Shown: piece by piece, positions 27,526-36,027 of the stretch
How positions within the stretch are numbered: the stretch's first letter is position 1
How the letters are laid out: every line of letters begins with the position of its first letter
Assembly: GCF_964291045.1 (NCBI RefSeq)
Contig: NZ_OZ197277.1
Location: 930,001-994,000, forward strand
Length of the DNA stretch: 64,000 bases
Direction: 5' to 3'
DNA from: PALSA-1444 sp964291045
Lineage (GTDB): Bacteria; Chlamydiota; Chlamydiia; Chlamydiales; Rhabdochlamydiaceae
The notes under the pieces: generated by a model
The model's database searches: none
The model's input: only the letters and a program-made list of their open reading frames with translations
Told to the model about the DNA's origin: nothing
Position numbers and translations under genes: made by a program

Positions 27526-28501
27526 GAGGGGTGTCCTCAGAAAAAGCATTTCTCATCGATGTATCTGCTTGGATGTTTTTTAAACGGTAAAAATCCATCA
27601 GACCAAGATTCCCTTTACGAAACGCCTCAGCGATTGCTAAAGGCACTTCTGCCTCTGCAGCCGTGACTTTTGCGGTGTTTTCTTGCTCCATCGCAACTGC
27701 CATCGCTCTTCTCTCTTCAGCTTTTGCTTGAGCGATTCTCTTATCAGACTCTGCTTGATCAGCTCTTAGTTTAGCTCCAATGTTTTCTCCAATGGAAATA
27801 TCTGCAATATCAATCGAGAGAATTTCAAAGGCAGTGCCTGCATCAAGCCCTTTTTCAAGCGCTAAGTGAGAAATACGGTGAGGAGCGCCCAGTACATCGG
27901 TATGGGTTAAAGACCCCCCAATTGAGTTGACAATCGCCTCACCCACTCTTGCCACAATTGTCTCTTCTGTCGCTCCGCCAACAAGTTGCTGAATACTTGT
28001 TCTCACAGTCACCCTTGCCCGGCATTTCACCTGAACTCCGTCTTTAGCAACAGCTGTAATGTATTCTCCATGTTTTTCATCAGGACAATCAATCACCTTA
28101 GGATTCACAGAGGTTCTAACAGCATCTAAAATATCTCTTCCTGCTAAATCAATGGCAGTGGCTTGTCTCCACGTAAGAGAAATGCTAGCTTTTTCAGCCG
28201 CGATGATCGCTCTTACGACGTTTGAGATATTGCCCCCTGCTAAGAAATGCGTCTCAAGATCTGCGACAGAGACATCACGGACACCTGCTTTATAGACGTT
28301 AATGTAGGCATTAACGATGTTTCTTGAAGGGATTTTCCTTAAGCTCATCCCGATAATATTGGTGAGTGATACAGGGGTCCCAGAGACAAGCGCTTGAAAC
28401 CAAAGCCCAATGTAACGGCTGATTGTAATGACGAGCATACCACCAATGATGATGGCAATGAAGACTAAAAAGTATAGATCGGGTGCGGGATTTTCGTTCA
28501 T
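27512..28501 (-). CDS. floA: Flotillin-like protein FloA (YqfA family)
   Basis: 329 residues. N-terminal membrane hairpin (YFLVFIAIIIGGMLVITISRYIGLWF), then the FloA-specific region SLTNIIGMSLRKIPSRNIVNAYINVYKAG and a PHB/SPFH-like domain with ISLTWRQATAIDLAGRDILDAV, ending in a coiled-coil with an EERRAMAVAMEQEN heptad pattern. FloA scaffolds membrane microdomains in Bacillus; role here unknown. Overlaps the upstream nfeD-like stop by 4 bases, the classical NfeD-flotillin pair. Confidence 0.93.
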   Translation of the reverse strand: MNENPAPDLYFLVFIAIIIGGMLVITISRYIGLWFQALVSGTPVSLTNIIGMSLRKIPSRNIVNAYINVYKAGVRDVSVADLETHFLAGGNISNVVRAIIAAEKASISLTWRQATAIDLAGRDILDAVRTSVNPKVIDCPDEKHGEYITAVAKDGVQVKCRARVTVRTSIQQLVGGATEETIVARVGEAIVNSIGGSLTHTDVLGAPHRISHLALEKGLDAGTAFEILSIDIADISIGENIGAKLRADQAESDKRIAQAKAEERRAMAVAMEQENTAKVTAAEAEVPLAIAEAFRKGNLGLMDFYRLKNIQADTSMRNAFSEDTPHEES

Positions 28502-28965
28502 AAAACCTCGGTATTTAAAAGTTTAACAATGACAGTAGAACCTCTTAGCTCAATCACATGAACTAAGGAATCTTTTGGAAGATAGCCCATTTCAACGGTT
28601 GCAGGATATTGATTTCCTTCAATCTGAACATATCCTGACGGTTTAAGATCACTTAAAACAACGCCTTCTTTCCCCACGAGTAAAGGATCGAGTTGATGAA
28701 TGTAAAACCCGTATTGATCATCATTTAACACAATACGGCTTCTGATACGAGAAAGAGCAATGGCTACCGTAACAATAATGGCTAATATCAACACTAAGCT
28801 ATAAAGAAGAGTTAAGCTTGTTCCAAGTCCTAAAGAAGAAAAGGAGAAAACACTTGCGAGCAAAAAAATCACAGCTGAAAAGATTAAAAAACCTGAAGGG
28901 AAAAAAAATTCCATAAAGATAAAGCTTAAGCCTAAGATTCCAAGAATAAATGTTAAACTCATCAT
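28498..28965 (-). CDS. NfeD-like membrane protein
   Basis: About 155 residues from ATG 28965, chosen because GAGGTG lies 6 bases upstream; a start at 28992 lacks a good site. About four hydrophobic helices (LTFILGILGLSFIFMEFFF, GFLIFSAVIFLLAS, TLLYSLVLILAIIVTVAIAL) precede a C-terminal OB-fold-like domain (VGKEGVVLSDLKPSGYVQIEGNQYPA), the layout of short NfeD proteins that pair with flotillin/SPFH partners. Operonic with floA. Confidence 0.88.
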   Translation of the reverse strand: MMSLTFILGILGLSFIFMEFFFPSGFLIFSAVIFLLASVFSFSSLGLGTSLTLLYSLVLILAIIVTVAIALSRIRSRIVLNDDQYGFYIHQLDPLLVGKEGVVLSDLKPSGYVQIEGNQYPATVEMGYLPKDSLVHVIELRGSTVIVKLLNTEVL

Positions 28966-28992
28966 ATAAAGCACCTCTTGTCCCTGCATCAT

Positions 28993-29344
28993 TGTTTGAT
29001 CTATCTTAACTACCCTCTACTATAGTTCTTTAAAAAGTTTTACGCTACCCCTCTCCTCAAGAGATAGTGCTAAGGGGTTATTAGAAAAAACACCTTAATA
29101 AGAAAAATTTAAAAAGTCATTAAAGCTTCTCAAGATTACTCACCACTTATAGAACCCAAGATAAGGTCACCCCTATAGCTTCTCCTGATCTTTTTTATAT
29201 ATTTTCCATTTTCGCTAGACACAATGCTCTGCTTCATTTAGAGTTTCAGGGGTTAAAAGCTGCTCAACCGTTAAAATAGGCTCAATTCTAAGAACCTCCC
29301 TCTTGCTTATTTTAGGTAAATTATTTATAACTCCATCCTAAACT
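28993..29344. other. Intergenic region before phrB
   Basis: About 350 bases with no complete gene. It contains the phrB promoter-like boxes at its right end and, on the minus strand from 29337 to 29218, a 40-codon stretch open between stops that reads protein-like (VLRIEPILTVEQLLTPETL) but has no start codon; it may be a gene remnant. No RNA gene recognised. Confidence 0.4.
29303..29331 (+). promoter_or_regulatory. Candidate promoter of phrB
   Basis: TTGCTT (29303-29308) and TATAAC (29326-29331) with a 17-base spacer; the -10 box ends 13 bases before the phrB ATG at 29345, and no Shine-Dalgarno sequence lies between, pointing to a very short leader. Confidence 0.4.
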
Positions 29345-30724
29345 ATGCAACATCACTTTAAAAAGTCCCTTTTTATTTTTCATAGAGACTTAAGACTAGA
29401 AGATAATACGGCTTTACTCTTTGCTTTAAACCACTCTGAAACAGTCATACCGTGTTTTATTTTTACTCCTGAGCAAGTGGAAAACAATCCCTATAAAAGT
29501 GTTAAAGCGCTTCAGTTTATGATAGAGTCTTTAGAAGATCTTGATGAAGCTCTTCATAAGAACCACTCAAAGCTGTATCTTTTTTATGGTAAAAGCCATG
29601 AAATCGTTGCGAGGTGTATAGAAGAGCTTCACATTGATGCTGTGTTCTTCAATCAAGACTACACTCCCTATAGTCAAAAACGAGACGCTGCCATTCAAGC
29701 AGTATGTGATGATCACCATATGTCTTGCTTATCATTTGAAGATTTACTCTTGCACCCTATTCAGCAGACGCTAAAAAGTGATGGCTCTCCCTATGTTGTA
29801 TTTACCCCCTTTTACCATAACGCCTCTTCTTTTCCTGTTAACTTGCCAGATCACACGGCATTTAGTAATTACTATAATAAGCCCATATCTTTTGCTAAGA
29901 CAAAAGCATTTTATCAATCTATTCTTCCCTCAAGAAGCGCCCAACAAAAAGGTGGAAGAAAAGAGGCTCTTAACATTTTAATAAAATTAAAAAAGGGAGT
30001 AGTCACTACTCCTATATACCTCAATCAACCCGTAACGCATCTCTCACCTCACCTTAAATTTACAACGGTTTCGGTAAGAGAGGTGTATTTTGCTTTAAAA
30101 CATTCTCAACAAGATCACTCATCTCTCATCAGATCACTCTATTGGAGAGACTTTTTCTTGAGTATCGCTTTTCATTTCCCTCATGTGTTTACAAGCGCTT
30201 TTCATCAAGAATTTAATAATCTTAAGTGGAAAGATGATCTGGATCTTTTTCAAAAGTGGTGTGAGGGAAAAACGGGATTTCCCATCGTTGATGCAGGGAT
30301 GCGAGAACTCAATGCGACAGGTCTTATGAATAACCGTGCCAGAATGATTACAGCTTCATTTTTAGTCAAAGATCTTCATCTGAATTGGCAATGGGGAGAA
30401 AAATATTTTGCCCAGCACTTGATTGATTACGACCCTTCTGTCAATAATGGGAACTGGCAGTGGGTAGCTTCTACAGGGTGTGATAGACAGCCGTATTTCC
30501 GTATTTTTAATCCTTGGCTTCAACAAAAGAAGTTTGATCCTGATGCTCTTTACATTAAAGAGTGGATTCCAGAGCTTCAAGAGGTTCCCCTGTCTCATAT
30601 TCACACATGGTATACCTCTTATAACTCCTATTTTGATAGCAGCTATCCTATGCCGTGTGTGGATCATAAGCGTGAGAGCCAAATCGCTCTTCACGCTTAT
30701 CAAACAGCTGCTTTAAAAAATTAG
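29345..30724 (+). CDS. phrB: Deoxyribodipyrimidine photolyase (class I)
   Basis: 459 residues, typical for class I CPD photolyase, which splits UV-induced pyrimidine dimers using light, FAD and an antenna chromophore. The N-terminal Rossmann-like antenna domain begins LFIFHRDLRLEDNTAL. The FAD domain shows LYWRDFFL, GKTGFPIVDAGMRELNATGLMNNRARM, the tryptophan-bearing segments NWQWGEKYFA and NNGNWQWVASTG, and DRQPYFRIFNP; these match the FAD pocket and electron-transfer tryptophans of the family. No Shine-Dalgarno is visible. Photolyase is unusual for an intracellular bacterium. Convergent with the next gene, overlapping by 4 bases. Confidence 0.95.
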   Translation: MQHHFKKSLFIFHRDLRLEDNTALLFALNHSETVIPCFIFTPEQVENNPYKSVKALQFMIESLEDLDEALHKNHSKLYLFYGKSHEIVARCIEELHIDAVFFNQDYTPYSQKRDAAIQAVCDDHHMSCLSFEDLLLHPIQQTLKSDGSPYVVFTPFYHNASSFPVNLPDHTAFSNYYNKPISFAKTKAFYQSILPSRSAQQKGGRKEALNILIKLKKGVVTTPIYLNQPVTHLSPHLKFTTVSVREVYFALKHSQQDHSSLIRSLYWRDFFLSIAFHFPHVFTSAFHQEFNNLKWKDDLDLFQKWCEGKTGFPIVDAGMRELNATGLMNNRARMITASFLVKDLHLNWQWGEKYFAQHLIDYDPSVNNGNWQWVASTGCDRQPYFRIFNPWLQQKKFDPDALYIKEWIPELQEVPLSHIHTWYTSYNSYFDSSYPMPCVDHKRESQIALHAYQTAALKN

Positions 30725-31416
30725 CTCCACTCTTGCGTGAGTAAAAGCTCAAGCTCCTTCTGTTTTTTTTCTAAGCTGACACTTTCTAAAATGTCTTCAT
30801 GAGAAAAAGAATCAAGGAGGGTTTGTAAATTCACCTTCCCTATTTGACTAGGTCTTGATTTTTCCCCAATCATGAGCACTTCTATTCCTTCTTCATTCAG
30901 GAGCTCAACAGGGTCTAAAGGAATGAACTGTTGCCCATTTAACCGGTTAAATAAATTCTTGGCTTCAGCTTCTTCATAATGAGGATTTTTGATTTGCAGC
31001 ATAAAAATCCCTTGAGATGCTACTCCAAAATGGCTAAGTGCCTCTTGATGCGCATGATCCAAATCTTCTAAAGAGTAGAGAAGGTGGGTGGATTTTCCCC
31101 ATTTTAAAATCAAATACTTACCCTCTCCCATGGCGTTTGCAATTTTAAAGAGGAAATCTGAAGGATCTTTCTTTTGCCTCTTAAAGTAGGCCTGAAGATG
31201 ATCTAAATGCGTGGCTGTATGAGCCATGACCCCTTTTTGAACATGGTGCTCTTTCATATCTGGCATATGGCCGTTTTGTAGTGTGATCACGCGGTAAAGC
31301 CCTTCTGGCTGATTTCTTAGAACAAAAAAGAATTGATTATCCTCTTTCTTATCCTCATCTAGCCAATAGAAGAAATAGATGTCCCCTTTTTCTAGAACTG
31401 TTAATGGAATTCTCAT
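30721..31416 (-). CDS. Hypothetical protein
   Basis: 231 residues from the second of two adjacent ATGs (31416), which has better spacing from AGGAGG. Mixed alpha/beta, soluble, no signal peptide. Segments such as KGDIYFFYWLDEDKKEDN and GEGKYLILKWGKSTHLLYSLEDLDHAHQEAL do not match a family I know. It ends in the photolyase stop region. Possibly a chlamydia-specific conserved protein; function unknown. Confidence 0.6.
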   Translation of the reverse strand: MRIPLTVLEKGDIYFFYWLDEDKKEDNQFFFVLRNQPEGLYRVITLQNGHMPDMKEHHVQKGVMAHTATHLDHLQAYFKRQKKDPSDFLFKIANAMGEGKYLILKWGKSTHLLYSLEDLDHAHQEALSHFGVASQGIFMLQIKNPHYEEAEAKNLFNRLNGQQFIPLDPVELLNEEGIEVLMIGEKSRPSQIGKVNLQTLLDSFSHEDILESVSLEKKQKELELLLTQEWS

Positions 31417-31627
31417 CATCCACCTCCTGCATTAAAAATGCATTTGCTAACATTAACCAATTTAATGCCCCTGTATCCTGCATCTTATTAAATAAATTTC
31501 ATCTGGTCATGCAAACTATCATAACAAACTTATCTATTTTAGATTTTGATCTCGGATGTTTTTTCGAAATAAAAAAATATTGTCTATTTTTTGAAATTCT
31601 ATTATGAGAAAGCTGAAGGAGAAAACT

Positions 31628-33028
31628 ATGGGCTCACGGCTTTTACATGTATTTCAATCGATCTGCCGTTTCAATTTTGGCTATTTCGAAAAAGAGGAAT
31701 TTAAAAAATTTCTTCGAATGGGGCTTATCTTTGCCCTGATCATTGGTGTCTATTGGACACTTAGACCTTTAAAAGATGCTATTTTTATCCAGCTTGTTGA
31801 TAAACTCCAACTCCCCTTAGCAAAAACGCTCTCTGTGATTGCACTTCTTCCTCTTGTGATGTTTTACACCAAGCTTTTAGAAAAAAACTCCCGGGAGAAA
31901 ATGCTCATGTTATTACCTTTTTTCTACGGAATCATGGTATTTCTTTTTGGAATGTTGATGTTCTTTTTTCAAGAAGGTCAAGATATCATTAGAGAGCGAA
32001 GCGGAGGGTTTCTCATCGCTACAAAGGCTGTTGGCTACCTCTGGTATCTCTTTGTTGAGAGCTTTGGATCTTTAGTTGTTGCGCTTTTTTGGGCATTTTC
32101 TGCAGATACGACAAATCCCGCTTCTGCAAAAAGGGGATTTCCCCTTGTTGTAGCTATTGGTCAGCTTGGTGGTATTATTTTCCCCTATTCTATTGGAGGG
32201 CTTCCTCATAGACTCGGTCTTGAGACAGATGTTCTTTCGATGATGTGCTTAGGGTTTCTCACACTCCTCATCATCCCCCTTGTAAAATACTTTCTTAAGG
32301 CAACTCCCTCTCACTTGCTCTCCTCATTTCAAGAGTCTCAAGCGATTAAAGAAGTTACTCCGCATGAGCCAGGATTTTTAGAAGGGTTTAAGCTGATGAT
32401 CAAGCATAAATATTTGCTGGGCATTTTTGCAGCTAACTTCATTTATGAAGTGATCGTCACCATCTTTGATTTTAACTTTAAGGTAGCAGCAGGTGAACAA
32501 TTTACGGGAGTAGCTCTTAGTCACTATCTTTCACTTTACGGCTCCAGCGTTAATGTTGTGTCTTTAAGCTGCTTGCTTTTAGGAATCAGTAATATTACCC
32601 GGTTTTTAGGAGTTGGCATTGCTCTTGCTCTTATGCCCATCATTGTAGGAGTAGCTCTCTTTGGGTTTTTAACTGTGGATACGCTCTCTTTCCTCTTTAG
32701 CTTAATGGTTGGCGCCAAAGCGATTAATTACGCCTTAAATGGTCCGGCTCTTAAACAGCTTTATATTCCCACCTCACAAGATGTGAAATTTAAAGCTCAA
32801 GCGTGGATTGAAACATTTGGATCAAGAGCTTCCAAGGAAGCGGGATCTCTTTTTAATCTTCTCCTCTCCTTCCTTCAAAAAACATTTGGAGCAGTTGCAG
32901 GAAGAGCCCACTATCTTACGCTCAGCGGGATCTTAGGGTTTCCCCTTCTTCTGATGTGGTTCATGACAGCGATTTATTTAGGGAAGACATTCCGTAAAGC
33001 TGTGGAGGAGAAAAATATTATCTGTTAA
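31628..33028 (+). CDS. Nucleotide transporter of the ADP/ATP translocase (NTT/TLC) family
   Basis: 466 residues from ATG 31628, preceded by GAAGGAG with 6-base spacing; an ATG at 31604 lacks one. About twelve transmembrane helices. The family hallmark near the N-terminus is FFKKFLRMG-like EEFKKFLRMGLIFALIIGVYWTLRPLKDAIF, and ALFWAFSADTTNPASAKRGFPLVVAIGQLGG is also typical. These inner-membrane carriers of Chlamydiae and Rickettsiae exchange host ATP for ADP or import other nucleotides; which nucleotide cannot be told from sequence here. Followed by a strong terminator. Confidence 0.93.
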   Translation: MGSRLLHVFQSICRFNFGYFEKEEFKKFLRMGLIFALIIGVYWTLRPLKDAIFIQLVDKLQLPLAKTLSVIALLPLVMFYTKLLEKNSREKMLMLLPFFYGIMVFLFGMLMFFFQEGQDIIRERSGGFLIATKAVGYLWYLFVESFGSLVVALFWAFSADTTNPASAKRGFPLVVAIGQLGGIIFPYSIGGLPHRLGLETDVLSMMCLGFLTLLIIPLVKYFLKATPSHLLSSFQESQAIKEVTPHEPGFLEGFKLMIKHKYLLGIFAANFIYEVIVTIFDFNFKVAAGEQFTGVALSHYLSLYGSSVNVVSLSCLLLGISNITRFLGVGIALALMPIIVGVALFGFLTVDTLSFLFSLMVGAKAINYALNGPALKQLYIPTSQDVKFKAQAWIETFGSRASKEAGSLFNLLLSFLQKTFGAVAGRAHYLTLSGILGFPLLLMWFMTAIYLGKTFRKAVEEKNIIC

Positions 33029-33051
33029 GAAGGGCTCTTTTCATGATATAG

Positions 33052-33090
33052 GCTGTATAAAAAAATACTACTTTTTTATACAGCTTTTTT
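33052..33090 (+). terminator. Intrinsic terminator of the nucleotide transporter gene
   Basis: GCTGTATAAAAAA (33052-33064) pairs perfectly with TTTTTTATACAGC (33072-33084), followed by TTTTTT (33085-33090). Located 24 bases after the stop. Confidence 0.8.
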
Positions 33091-33144
33091 CACTTTTTAT
33101 TTGTAGGGCAAAAGGTCTATTTTGATAAAATCAAGAATGCTGAT

Positions 33145-33318
33145 CTACTTGATCATCGGATGAATTATCTTCGTATAGCCAGGGATATTCAATCCTAAAT
33201 CAGCTTGTTTTATATAAGATTCTCCATTCAAAAGCTTGACGCTCTCATCTTTTAGCCCCTTTATATTGTAATCAGGCGGGATCCCTTTTCTTGCTTGATA
33301 AAAAAAATATTGTCTCAT
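33145..33318 (-). pseudogene. 57-codon frame with one LLNG-x-x-Y motif, probable gene remnant
   Basis: ATG 33318 to TAG 33145, 57 codons, no good ribosome-binding site. The middle reads ESVKLLNGESYIKQADLGL, nearly the same as the loop TVKLLNGKSYTEKKLYL that recurs in the large TPR-like proteins at 39.8-47 kb. The rest (start MRQYFFYQARKGIPPDYN) matches no repeat unit. Either a remnant of a lost third family member or a short real protein. Lies in the 410-base gap between two plus-strand genes; no other gene was seen in that gap. Confidence 0.45.
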
Positions 33319-33437
33319 GCTTTCTAAAACTTACCTTTTTTTGCTTCATTTTCTGATTTATCAATGAGTGAGTACAACACAAATCAATGCCTCCATTGAT
33401 AGATAACGGTTTATAACTGTAATATAATGCTTAGTCA

Positions 33438-35309
33438 ATGAAGGTGTTCGTGTCAATTAAGCAGTTAGTCAGCCAAAACTATAAGATAGCAATAGGAATG
33501 CCAGGCTCTTTGTCTTCTAGCTCAAGGCAAGTAACAAATGCTTTCCTTTCCTTTTTTAACTCAAAGATTCAGCTAAGAAATAGTTCTCAATCTTCTAAAA
33601 ATCCTTATTTTCAAAAGCCTCTTTTAACCTCGTTGTCCTCTCGAATTTCCTCTTATAACGTTAAAAATCAAAAAATCCCTCTAGGAATACAAACCATTGA
33701 AGATGTTTTAAAAAATAACTATGTCTATGTTGATAAAACACATTTTGCAAAACAATTGATCGAAGGGGGGAAATACTATTTTATTAACCGACCGCGAAGG
33801 TTTGGAAAATCTTTATTTATCAGCATGCTAAAATCTATTTTAGTTGGAAATAAAGAGCTTTTCAAAAATCAAAGCATTTATCAGACTAAATATGATTGGA
33901 AAGAGCGTTCAGTCATCCATTTGGATTTTTCCCAAATGAATACACGGCAATTAGGAGGAGCTGAAAAGGACTTAGAATATAAAATTATTAACATAGCCGC
34001 AAGCCATGGGATCGTTTTAAATACTCCTTCAGTGGAGACCAAATTTAGCCTATTAATTGAAGAATTATTTCATAAGCATCAAAAAAAAGTTGCAGTTTTA
34101 ATTGATGAATACGATAAACCGCTAACAGATAATTTAGATGAACAAGAGATTGCAGATGAAAATCGCCGTCTTATTCGGTCATTTTTAGGAGTGCTTAAAG
34201 GCTCTGATGCCTATTTAGATTTTGTCTTTATTACAGGAGTCTCAAAATTTTCTCACGTATCTCTTTTTTCCGGGGCAAATCAATTAAAAGATATTACCAT
34301 ACACCCTTCGTATGCAGCGATGATGGGATATACAGAAAAAGAGATGTATAATGCTCTAGGCCCTCTCATTAAAAATACCATTCGATCTCAAACTCATCAA
34401 AAAAAAGCCGTTAGCAAAAAGCAGCTATTTTCTAAAATGGAAGAAATTAGGAGTTGGTATAACGGATACCGATTTTCAAAAGAAGATATAAAAGTTTACA
34501 ATCCTCATTCAATTTTAAATTACCTAGAAGAAAAAGGAGAGTTTAAAAACTATTGGATGCAGTCTGGATCACCTGCCTATCTTATTAAACAAATTGAAAA
34601 AGAATTCAATCTAGAAATGTATTTAGGCGGTGCTAGAGTGCAAGAAGAGGATTTGTTAGGCCATTTTAATGTTGATACGATCAATATCCCTGCCTTAATG
34701 TGGCAAACAGGATATTTTACCATTCATCATTATGATCCAGTTTCCCGCTTTTACACCTTAGATTTTGCTAATCAAGAAATAAAATCTTCCTTTTCAAAAT
34801 TGTTAATGTCTCACATGACTAAACTTTCATTATCATATATCAATAATTTATCTCTTGATTGTAAGAAAAGTTTAGAAAACATGGATCTTCAAACGTTTTT
34901 TGATAAGATTAATACGCAATTTGCAACGATTTCCTATCAAGTTCATAAAAGTCCAGTTGATGAGAAATTTTTTCATATAAGCCTTAGCTTATTCCTAGCT
35001 GGAATGAATATTCCTTATCGTCTTGAAGAGAGTACAAATTTAGGCCGTGCTAGTTTATTAATAGATATAGATAAACACATCTATGTGATTGAGATCAAAA
35101 AAGATAAAAACGCACAAGCAGCTTTAGATCAAATGTTAGAAAAAGAGTCTATCACAAAGTTTAAGACAAAATTTAAAGGAAAAGATATTATTGCACTCGG
35201 TATTAACTTTGATCCAAAAACAAAAAGTATTAATGATTGGGAAGCGCAAGTATTTTCATCAGAAGGTGAAAAAAAGCAGCAATTATCTTACGCTCCTAAG
35301 CAAAAATAA
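33438..35309 (+). CDS. AAA-ATPase-like / PD-(D/E)XK nuclease-fold protein
   Basis: 623 residues. The core begins IPLGIQTIEDVLKNNYVYVDKTHFAKQLIEGGKYYFINRPRRFGKSLFISML, the AAA-ATPase-like P-loop variant (RRFGKS) of this family, with a Walker-B-like VLIDEYDKPLTDN. The C-terminal PDDEXK_9-type region ends IDKHIYVIEIKKDKNAQAALDQML, containing the E-x-K signature. Such proteins are abundant in Bacteroidetes, clostridia and amoeba-associated bacteria; function is not settled. The N-terminal about 70 residues are an unusual Ser-rich extension; the true start may be later. Not near recognisable restriction genes. Confidence 0.85.
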   Translation: MKVFVSIKQLVSQNYKIAIGMPGSLSSSSRQVTNAFLSFFNSKIQLRNSSQSSKNPYFQKPLLTSLSSRISSYNVKNQKIPLGIQTIEDVLKNNYVYVDKTHFAKQLIEGGKYYFINRPRRFGKSLFISMLKSILVGNKELFKNQSIYQTKYDWKERSVIHLDFSQMNTRQLGGAEKDLEYKIINIAASHGIVLNTPSVETKFSLLIEELFHKHQKKVAVLIDEYDKPLTDNLDEQEIADENRRLIRSFLGVLKGSDAYLDFVFITGVSKFSHVSLFSGANQLKDITIHPSYAAMMGYTEKEMYNALGPLIKNTIRSQTHQKKAVSKKQLFSKMEEIRSWYNGYRFSKEDIKVYNPHSILNYLEEKGEFKNYWMQSGSPAYLIKQIEKEFNLEMYLGGARVQEEDLLGHFNVDTINIPALMWQTGYFTIHHYDPVSRFYTLDFANQEIKSSFSKLLMSHMTKLSLSYINNLSLDCKKSLENMDLQTFFDKINTQFATISYQVHKSPVDEKFFHISLSLFLAGMNIPYRLEESTNLGRASLLIDIDKHIYVIEIKKDKNAQAALDQMLEKESITKFKTKFKGKDIIALGINFDPKTKSINDWEAQVFSSEGEKKQQLSYAPKQK

Positions 35310-35356
35310 AAAAATTACGATGGTCATTATTACCCTTTAAAACAAGAGAGATTTCT

Positions 35357-35794
35357 ATGAATTCTTCACAACAGCCCCTTTGGAAAACATCCTCTTCTCT
35401 TGAAGAGTTAGACCATCTTTGCCGCCTATCATTTATAAGCCATTTAGGTATTTACTTCACTCGTATGGGAAATCGTGACCTTGAAGCTGAAATGGTCATT
35501 CAGCCCTACCACCTTCAACCGATGGGAATTGTTCATGGAGGAGTGTGGGCAGCTTTTGCTGAAACCGTTGCAAGTGTTGCTGCCAACTTAGCTTTAGATC
35601 AAAATAGTTATTATGCAGTAGGGACAAACCTTACCGTCAACCACCTTAAATCGGTTTCATCAGGGAAAATTGTAGCTATCACATCTCCTGATCATATCGG
35701 TCTTTCAACACAGGTTTGGTCTATTCAGATTCAAGATGAAAACAAGAGAGTGATAGCTGTTGCAAGACTGACTGTCTCTAATCTAAAAAAATAG
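35357..35794 (+). CDS. Hotdog-fold thioesterase (EntH/MenI/PaaI-like)
   Basis: 145 residues. Single hotdog domain with GIVHGGVWAAFAETVASVAA (HGG plus the catalytic Glu of the acyl-CoA thioesterase subgroup) and VGTNLTVNHLKSV. The motif pattern resembles EntH and MenI-type thioesterases. Substrate unknown; likely clears acyl-CoA or acyl-ACP intermediates. The ribosome-binding site is AGAGAG upstream. Confidence 0.88.
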   Translation: MNSSQQPLWKTSSSLEELDHLCRLSFISHLGIYFTRMGNRDLEAEMVIQPYHLQPMGIVHGGVWAAFAETVASVAANLALDQNSYYAVGTNLTVNHLKSVSSGKIVAITSPDHIGLSTQVWSIQIQDENKRVIAVARLTVSNLKK

Positions 35795-35812
35795 TAAACC
35801 TATTTAATGAAT

Positions 35813-35844
35813 AAGAAGAGCTCTTTAAACAGCTCTTCTTTCTT
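35813..35844 (+). terminator. Probable terminator of the thioesterase gene
   Basis: AAGAAGAGCT (35813-35822) pairs with AGCTCTTCTT (35831-35840), 8-base loop, then TCTT. About 20 bases after the stop. Confidence 0.6.
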
Positions 35845-36027
35845 ACAGTGCTTCTTAAGAAAAAGCGCTCCTCATCAAGCTTAATCTGAGGAAGAGCTAG
35901 AGTAGAAAAGAGTTTTTTAGATGCATGATTCTTGCATCAAAATGATAAAATCAGGTATACCACAGAAAACCCTTTATTTGTTTTAAAGACAATTAAAAAC
36001 ATTTAAACAACATTTATTGTTAATTAC

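Noticed and set aside
29218..29337. Minus-strand 40-codon open stretch (VLRIEPILTVEQLLT)
   Set aside because: No start codon and no known relative; could be a gene relic but cannot be supported as a gene.
33438..35309. Restriction or Cas4-like nuclease
   Set aside because: The RRFGKS P-loop and layout match the AAA/PDDEXK_9 family, and no restriction or CRISPR genes are nearby.
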